A stretch of DNA of 64,000 nucleotides, from contig CM055828.1 of assembly GCA_029582265.1 (NCBI GenBank), positions 4,943,402-5,007,401 of the forward strand. The letters run 5' to 3'. Both the position numbers and the translations under genes were made by a program. The notes below the pieces were generated by a model that did not search any database, was not told the DNA's origin, and saw only the letters and a list, made by a program, of their open reading frames with translations. Positions 59,020 through 64,000 of this stretch are shown in pieces; positions within the stretch are counted from its first letter, which is position 1, and every line of letters begins with the position of its first letter. This stretch comes from Zoroaster sp. YZ-2022 (Eukaryota; Echinodermata; Asteroidea; Forcipulatida; Zoroasteridae).

Positions 59020-60090
59020 CAATTGATCCAGCAATGTTGGCTGGACATACGGTCCCTACATTTAGCTTTTTCTATTAGTTCAGTTACAGTCTTGTTGTTG
59101 TATCCCAAGGCCATGAAGGATTTGTGTAGATTGACCAACTGCTGATCACGGTCTGCAGTGTCAGAACAGATTCGGTTGTAGCGTAGGGCTTGACTGTAGA
59201 CTATAGACCGGGTAGTGTGTGGGGGTGGAAACTGGAGGCATGGAGATAGCTGTTACGGTCCGTGGGTTTTTTGTACACCGTTGTGGCGAGGCGTCCATTG
59301 CTAACCTTGACCGTAGTGTCCAGAAAATTGACGTGTTGTGAATGTTCCAGGGTGAGTTTGATACTGGGGTGGAAAACATTGAAGTTTCTGTGGAATTCAG
59401 AGGGTGTCCTCTCCATGAGTCCAGACCATGAAGATGTCATATATGTAGCGGACATACATGAGGGGAGCCAGGGGTTGACTTTGTAGGAAGCGTTCCTCCA
59501 GATCAGCCATGAAGATGTTGGCATATTGGGGAGCCATGCGTGTACCCTGTGCCGCTGGTTTGAAGATACAACTGCTCACCAAACTTGAAGTAATTGTGCC
59601 CAAGTACGAATTGGGCGAGTTGAATGCTTGATGTGCTGATGTCATCATCTGGCATGATGTTTTTGATAGCTTTGAGTCCATCAGTATGGGGGATATTAGT
59701 GTCCAGAGAAGCAACATCCATAGTAGCAAGTATGGTGTCATCCGTGGTAGGTCGGTGATGTTTTGTAGCTTACGTAGAAAATCCGTTGTATCCTGGACGT
59801 AGCTTTGTGCGTTCATGGCATATGGACGGAGAATTCCATCCACATAACCAGAAACTCCTTCAGTGATGGTGCCAATACCAGAAACAATGGGGCGGCCTGG
59901 ATTATTCGGCTTGTGTATCCGTTGGGGAGTAGATAGAAAGTTCCCGGCTTGGGGTTATTGGTGGTCATGATGTTAATCTGCTGCTGTACATCATCTGGGA
60001 GTTTGTTGAGTAGAGACTTCAGCTCTCTTCTGTAGGTCTGGGTAGGGTCACTGTCAAGAGGGGTGTAGAATGCCGAGTTGTGGAGTTGCC
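59020..60090 (-). pseudogene. Penelope-like element reverse transcriptase, decayed
   Basis: Reading the minus strand from 60,090: SDPTQTYRRELKSLLNKLPD, FYLLP, HKPNNPGRPIVSGIGTITEG, MDVASLDTNIPH, YANIFMADLEERFL, then RYIYDIFMVWTHGEDTL, VNFLDTTVKVSNGRLATTVY and KKPTDRNSYLHASSFHP. These are the ordered RT blocks of Penelope-like elements (PLEs). At least three frameshifts separate them. The catalytic RYxDDIF box reads RYIYDIF, so one metal-binding Asp is lost. No GIY-YIG endonuclease was recognised downstream. Shadow frames on the plus strand are ignored. Confidence 0.88.
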
Positions 60091-60098
60091 TCTATACA

Positions 60099-60235
60099 AA
60101 CTGAAGCCAATGCAAGTCAACGTGATTTAAATAAATCATGGACACGAAAGGATCAACTAAGATTAAATATTTCTTAGTATTGTACAAACTGAACTTCTGA
60201 AGCCAATGCATGCCAGCGTGATTTAAATAAATGGA
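60099..60235 (+). repeat. Short direct repeat, two ~37-bp copies
   Basis: CTGAAGCCAATGCAAGTCAA then CGTGATTTAAATAAAT near 60,107 recurs as CTGAAGCCAATGCATGCCAG then CGTGATTTAAATAAAT near 60,197, about 90 bp apart, with AGTATTGTACAAACTGAAC between. This may be a 90-bp tandem duplication at the edge of the Penelope-like element. Confidence 0.65.
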
Positions 60236-60239
60236 ACTG

Positions 60240-61559
60240 GTTTTACCTGCAAATGAAACGCACTAAAGATCGTCAAATGAGACAAAATACATTTATATCA
60301 CGAAAACAAATTCAACAAGAAATCACTGATCAAAGGCAGAACATTCCCAGTTCATGTGCTTAAACAACAGTGATATTCAATCGGGATTGTTACTATGGAC
60401 CCACAGAAAAAGGAAAATTCCTGTAGCTTACAAATAAAAATCTTCAGAGCTACACAACACTGTGAGTAATGCAGGGTAAAAATACCAACATATTCTGATT
60501 ATACTTGAAAGTGGATAAATTCGTGCACCTTTCCAAACCCTTTTCTCTATCGAACAATTCAGAACTGGTGCGTCTATACTGGAAGTTAGGTGGGCACTTA
60601 TTTATTTGTGTGGTCACTGGTGCTAATTGGATTGGAGATTATTTCTTGTGGCCTATTTACTGAACAGCGTTTAACGACCGCAGCGCTTTTGATCCAGATA
60701 ATGTATCAAGTGCCTATGATAAGGGAAGTGTGAAGTGGGTTTCCAGTTGGTTTCTACCGTGTTTTTTTTTTTATTATCACGATCTTCGTGGCATAATTGT
60801 CCGTGATTAACACGATCACGATTTTCGTAATCGTGTCACAAAGAATTGTTGGCTGTACTGTATTTCATATTGGTAATTCTATAGTCCTATTGTGTCCATA
60901 TTTTATTTATTTATTTGAACATACACTTTTAAAACAGTGGCACACGCCTTCCCGGCGGTGCGTTCAGAAATACATCAAAAAGAACTACTGAAAACAATAT
61001 ATACCAACAATATTATAATATTAATAGTATTATTATGTGAAAGGGAAAAACATACGGTCCTACATGGTCCACCGACTCCTCCCACCCTGCAAACACGTTC
61101 CAATTCTAAACATTTGAAAAACACTAGAAATCGCCGTAGCTAAAAAAATGTTCAGAACCCAAACAAGCCTACAAGGTAAGTGCAGAAAAGTAAACATAAA
61201 CATGCAGGCCCGTAAAAATGCATTTTAGTCCCAAACACTTACAAGCACACTAATTTAATACTTTAATAATAAGATTGCGACGTTATACGGCTAGCTCGCG
61301 CGTATACGACAACGGCGAAATCCATTCAAAATCACTCTGCCGTGACTTGTTTTGAATATATTCCGCCTCCCGCCGCACACCACGAACCAGCCGCGTTGAA
61401 ACCGCGATCTAAACTTAAAACATACCATACACATACTTAGACCTACACAGGCCTACATATGTGCGACATTTGCACACTCATACCCATATAAAATATGAGA
61501 TGAAACAAAAATATAAAATAGATATTTACTTGTAATATACAAATAATAACACAGCATCG
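60240..61559. other. Intergenic stretch, no gene recognised
   Basis: AT-rich DNA with imperfect inverted CACGAT/ATCGTG words near 60,776-60,838 (for example CACGATCACGATTTTCGTAA then TCGTG). The open frames (64 and 68 codons) have no recognisable content. Confidence 0.5.
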
Positions 61560-61803
61560 TAGATTGTAGTACATAACTAGTCACTATTCGATTTCAATAC
61601 ATTTCTTGTCTTCCAAGCGCGCTTATAAAAGATTTACAGAACTTGTCAAAAATATAACCTATATTTACAGCATTATTTACATAGGATAAAGGTGTGCTAC
61701 CAAGCGTAAGACTGTATTTAATATCTAGATTACCAGAAATAAATAGTTCCCAAACATCAACACAATCGTTTCTGAAAAGGTTATCTTGAAGCTTAGTATA
61801 GGC

Positions 61804-62874
61804 CTACTCATCGGATCTAATTGAATGGAGCGCATGACAAATAAATAGAAAGTGCTTCACATCTTCATCTCCATTATTGCACAGAGTACATGTCCCATCA
61901 ATATCCGGTGTCCACCTACTGATTTTGCGGTCAAGTGGAAGGGTATTAATATTAGAGCGAATTTTAAATTTCAAAGACGCGCCGTGAAAATCGGTTTTAT
62001 CCAAAAGATAAGCCTCTAAGCCCGGATTATCTTTAATGGTCATGTAGTCTGCAAGGGACGTTTTACTGCATACCTCGTCCCTCCAATCATTTGCAGATAT
62101 ATCAACAATAATAGTCTTTACAGAATTAATCCAGTATGGATTCTGAGGTAATTTCCCTAACTTTGCACTATCTATAACATCAAAAAAGCCACATTTGCCT
62201 AAAACTTCCTGGGTGTGGCTTAAAAAATTGTAACGCAAGTTACTGACGTCATCTAAGCTAATCATTGTATTTAACAAAAGTTTCGGCCACCGATGCATAT
62301 CCAAGTTAACAACTCGCGCAAGAAATTTCATCCTAAGCGTATTTTGCATGGTAGAGATAGGGACCCAACCCAAGTCGCCATAAAGAGCTGCACGCGGCGT
62401 GTTGCGGGAGGCTTTCAGAATATAGCGCGCCATTTGTAACTGAAGCTTTTCGAGTTTATCAACATCCGACTGACTAGGCCTACTAGGGATCCACACTGCG
62501 CTAGCGTAATTAATTGATGGGAGAGCAATCGTTCGCCATAAAACATCGCCATAGTAAACGCGATTAAAGTAATCAAAATTATCAATTACAGATTTGATAT
62601 ACGCAATTAGTCTGTTACCTTTCTTGACAACTTCCTCAATATGTTGGTGGTCAGTAAGGTTACGAGAAATATACACTCCAAGATATTTATATTCCCTGGT
62701 TACTGAAATATATTTATCACCTAACTTCCACAATTTATCATTATTAACACGCTGACCTGAAACTAATATATTACATTTGTCATGGTTAAAACTCATTTTC
62801 CAATCATTCGCAAATTCAGCTGCTACCTCCAACATTCTATTCAATTCCTTTTCATCATTTGCCAATAATACCAC
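61804..62874 (-). pseudogene. LINE reverse transcriptase thumb and C-terminal segment
   Basis: A 356-codon frame beginning in the FxADD strand (DDVVLLANDEKEL). It includes FNHDKCNILVSGQR and YKYLGVYISRNLTD, and the C-terminal CTLCNNGDEDVKHFLFICHA, a CCHC-like arrangement seen at the end of many LINE proteins. The stop is a TAG inside a TAGGCCTA octamer, after which the same frame stays open for ~65 codons (TKLQDNLFRNDCVDVWELF...), so the stop may be a recent mutation. Confidence 0.85.
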
Positions 62875-63083
62875 GTCGTCTGCCCAAAAAAGACTACCAA
62901 CCCAAACATCGTGAATTCACACCCAATCATGCTTCTTAAGTAACTTAGAAAATTCAGAGATAAAAATACAAAAACAAAACCGGCGATAAAACACAACCTT
63001 GTTTAACTCCTTCATCAACATCAAAGAAATCAGTTTCGATATTTCCAAATTTTACTTGTGCCTGAACATTATCATAAAGAGTG

Positions 63084-63890
63084 TCAATCAACCTCCAGAT
63101 ACGACCCTTGACCTGAATTCCATGCTGCCATCAAAAGACCATCCCTCCACACTGTGTCGAACGCCTTACGGAAGTCTAAGAATGCCATATATGTTTTCTT
63201 ACCTTCCGCTAAACGACACGCATTAATACTCTTCAGTGTAAAGATGTGGTCTTCGCAGCGATATGATGAACGAAAACCTCCTTGAACCTCTGACAATACA
63301 TTTGAACTTTCTAGGTGTTTTGAGATACTCATTGCAATAATCCTATTAAAAAAATTTGCAACACACGACGTTAATGAAATCCCCCTATAGTTATTAAGGT
63401 CCTTCGGATCACCTTTCTTGAAAATGGGGACAATAATGCCACGATTCCATTCCGCTGGAATCTTCTCAAGTTCTATAAATTTGGTGAACATATCCAAAAG
63501 TGTCCTAGTTAAACAGTCCCCACCATTTTTCAATAATTCATTTGTAATACCATCTAAACCGGGCGACTTATTGTTTTTAGCACAGTTCAGTGCTTCTAAA
63601 ACAATATCTAAGTTAATTTCGACATCATATAAATTCCCAACATCATCCATATCATAACTAAACTCCTGACTTCTAATTGAGTTAACAAAATTCCTAACTC
63701 TACAACTCTTGCTATCATCATTCACCACATCCCCAATACCATTAATAGTCATATTCATTTTCCCCAAAGTGCGCCAATATTGAAGAATAGTCAAATTCAT
63801 CTTCTCTTTGTCATAAATAATATCACCGGATTGCGGAGCTATAATACAATGTATATCAGAATTTTTACGTGTATTATCGTTACTTCTCAA
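63084..63890 (-). pseudogene. LINE reverse transcriptase finger and palm segment
   Basis: A 268-codon frame covering the linker and the N-terminal RT blocks: SPGLDGITNELLK, IVPIFKKGDPKDLNNYRGIS, and AFLDFRKAFDTVWRD with the first catalytic Asp. The frame breaks near 63,120, after which RIWRLIDTLYDNVQAQVKFG appears in another phase. It is decayed only lightly compared with the Penelope-like element next door. Confidence 0.88.
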
Positions 63891-64000
63891 AGCCTTCCAA
63901 AAATCGCGAAGTCTATTTAGCTATATTGTCCATGTAAGTAATTCGCCGCACTCGTGAAATGACGCACCTACCTTTGGCTTAGCATTTCTCGGAAAACTTA

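Larger units (their letters stand above)
61560..64000 (-). mobile_element. Non-LTR retrotransposon (LINE), right end outside the window
   Basis: The minus strand encodes a reverse transcriptase in two large frames joined through frameshifts. The 63,890-63,084 frame has KNNKSPGLDGITNELLK, VPIFKKGDPKDLNNYRGISL, GGFRSSYRCEDHIFTL and FLDFRKAFDTVWRDGLL, the standard finger and palm blocks with the first catalytic Asp. Between 63,080 and 62,880 the decayed frames read VKQGCVLSPVLF and then FWADDVVLLA, the FxADD active site. The 62,874-61,804 frame continues with LGVYISRNL, the thumb and a Cys/His cluster (CTLCNN...H..C). One in-frame TAG near 61,804 precedes ~65 more codons ending near 61,612. The endonuclease would lie beyond 64,000. 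Confidence 0.9.

Noticed and set aside
59161..59721. Several overlapping frames within the Penelope-like element as separate genes
   Set aside because: They are pieces of one RT split by frameshifts, plus antisense shadows.

Overview
This is AT-rich eukaryotic nuclear DNA from a marine-invertebrate-like animal genome. The evidence is a spliced gene with GT-AG introns, long introns and intergenic stretches packed with transposon relics (CR1/L2-like LINE, Penelope-like element, Tc1, hAT-like and other MITEs, tRNA-derived SINEs), minisatellites, and no bacterial-style gene packing. The palindromic octamer TAGGCCTA is strongly over-used outside the satellite. I suspect an echinoderm or another invertebrate deuterostome, but the sequence does not prove it.

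Layout. (1) About 1-16.7 kb is one head-to-tail satellite/minisatellite array. Its 37-bp and ~48-bp monomers are arranged in irregular higher-order blocks, and it ends in an inverted monomer. It contains no credible gene. (2) 16.7-34 kb is gene-poor. It holds a tRNA-derived SINE, a perfect 100-bp (TA)n-centred palindrome, several MITE-like inverted-repeat elements, a 68-bp minisatellite of 19 units (19.6-20.9 kb), and a 1.77-kb CAGGGTT-ended DNA element with 5-bp target duplications. (3) 34.2-57.3 kb, minus strand, carries the only host protein-coding gene I can support. It has four coding exons for a ~559-aa protein: an HMGL-like (DRE-TIM metallolyase) TIM barrel fused to a C-terminal EF-hand region. 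All three intron junctions keep frame. The first exon and ~1.8 kb around it exist twice (about 44.2-46.1 kb and 55.4-57.3 kb). Both copies are open and both have the same donor, so there are two candidate first exons with different N-termini. Intron 1 holds a nested insertion: a 5'-truncated CR1/L2-type LINE inside a Tc1 element, abutting a second DNA transposon with ~215-bp inverted repeats. (4) 46-57 kb, around and between the two first exons, contains more MITEs, an eroded retroelement RT fragment flanked by diverged direct repeats, a LINE 3' fragment and microsatellites. (5) 57.5-64 kb holds a MITE, a decayed Penelope-like element whose RT catalytic motif has lost an Asp, and a LINE reverse transcriptase running off the right edge.

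No operon-like cooperation exists here. The only functional story is the HMGL/EF-hand enzyme-like gene with a probable alternative promoter, sitting among mobile DNA. Exon limits come from reading splice consensus and frame by eye. Transposon borders are given where inverted repeats or target duplications could be read, and are otherwise approximate.
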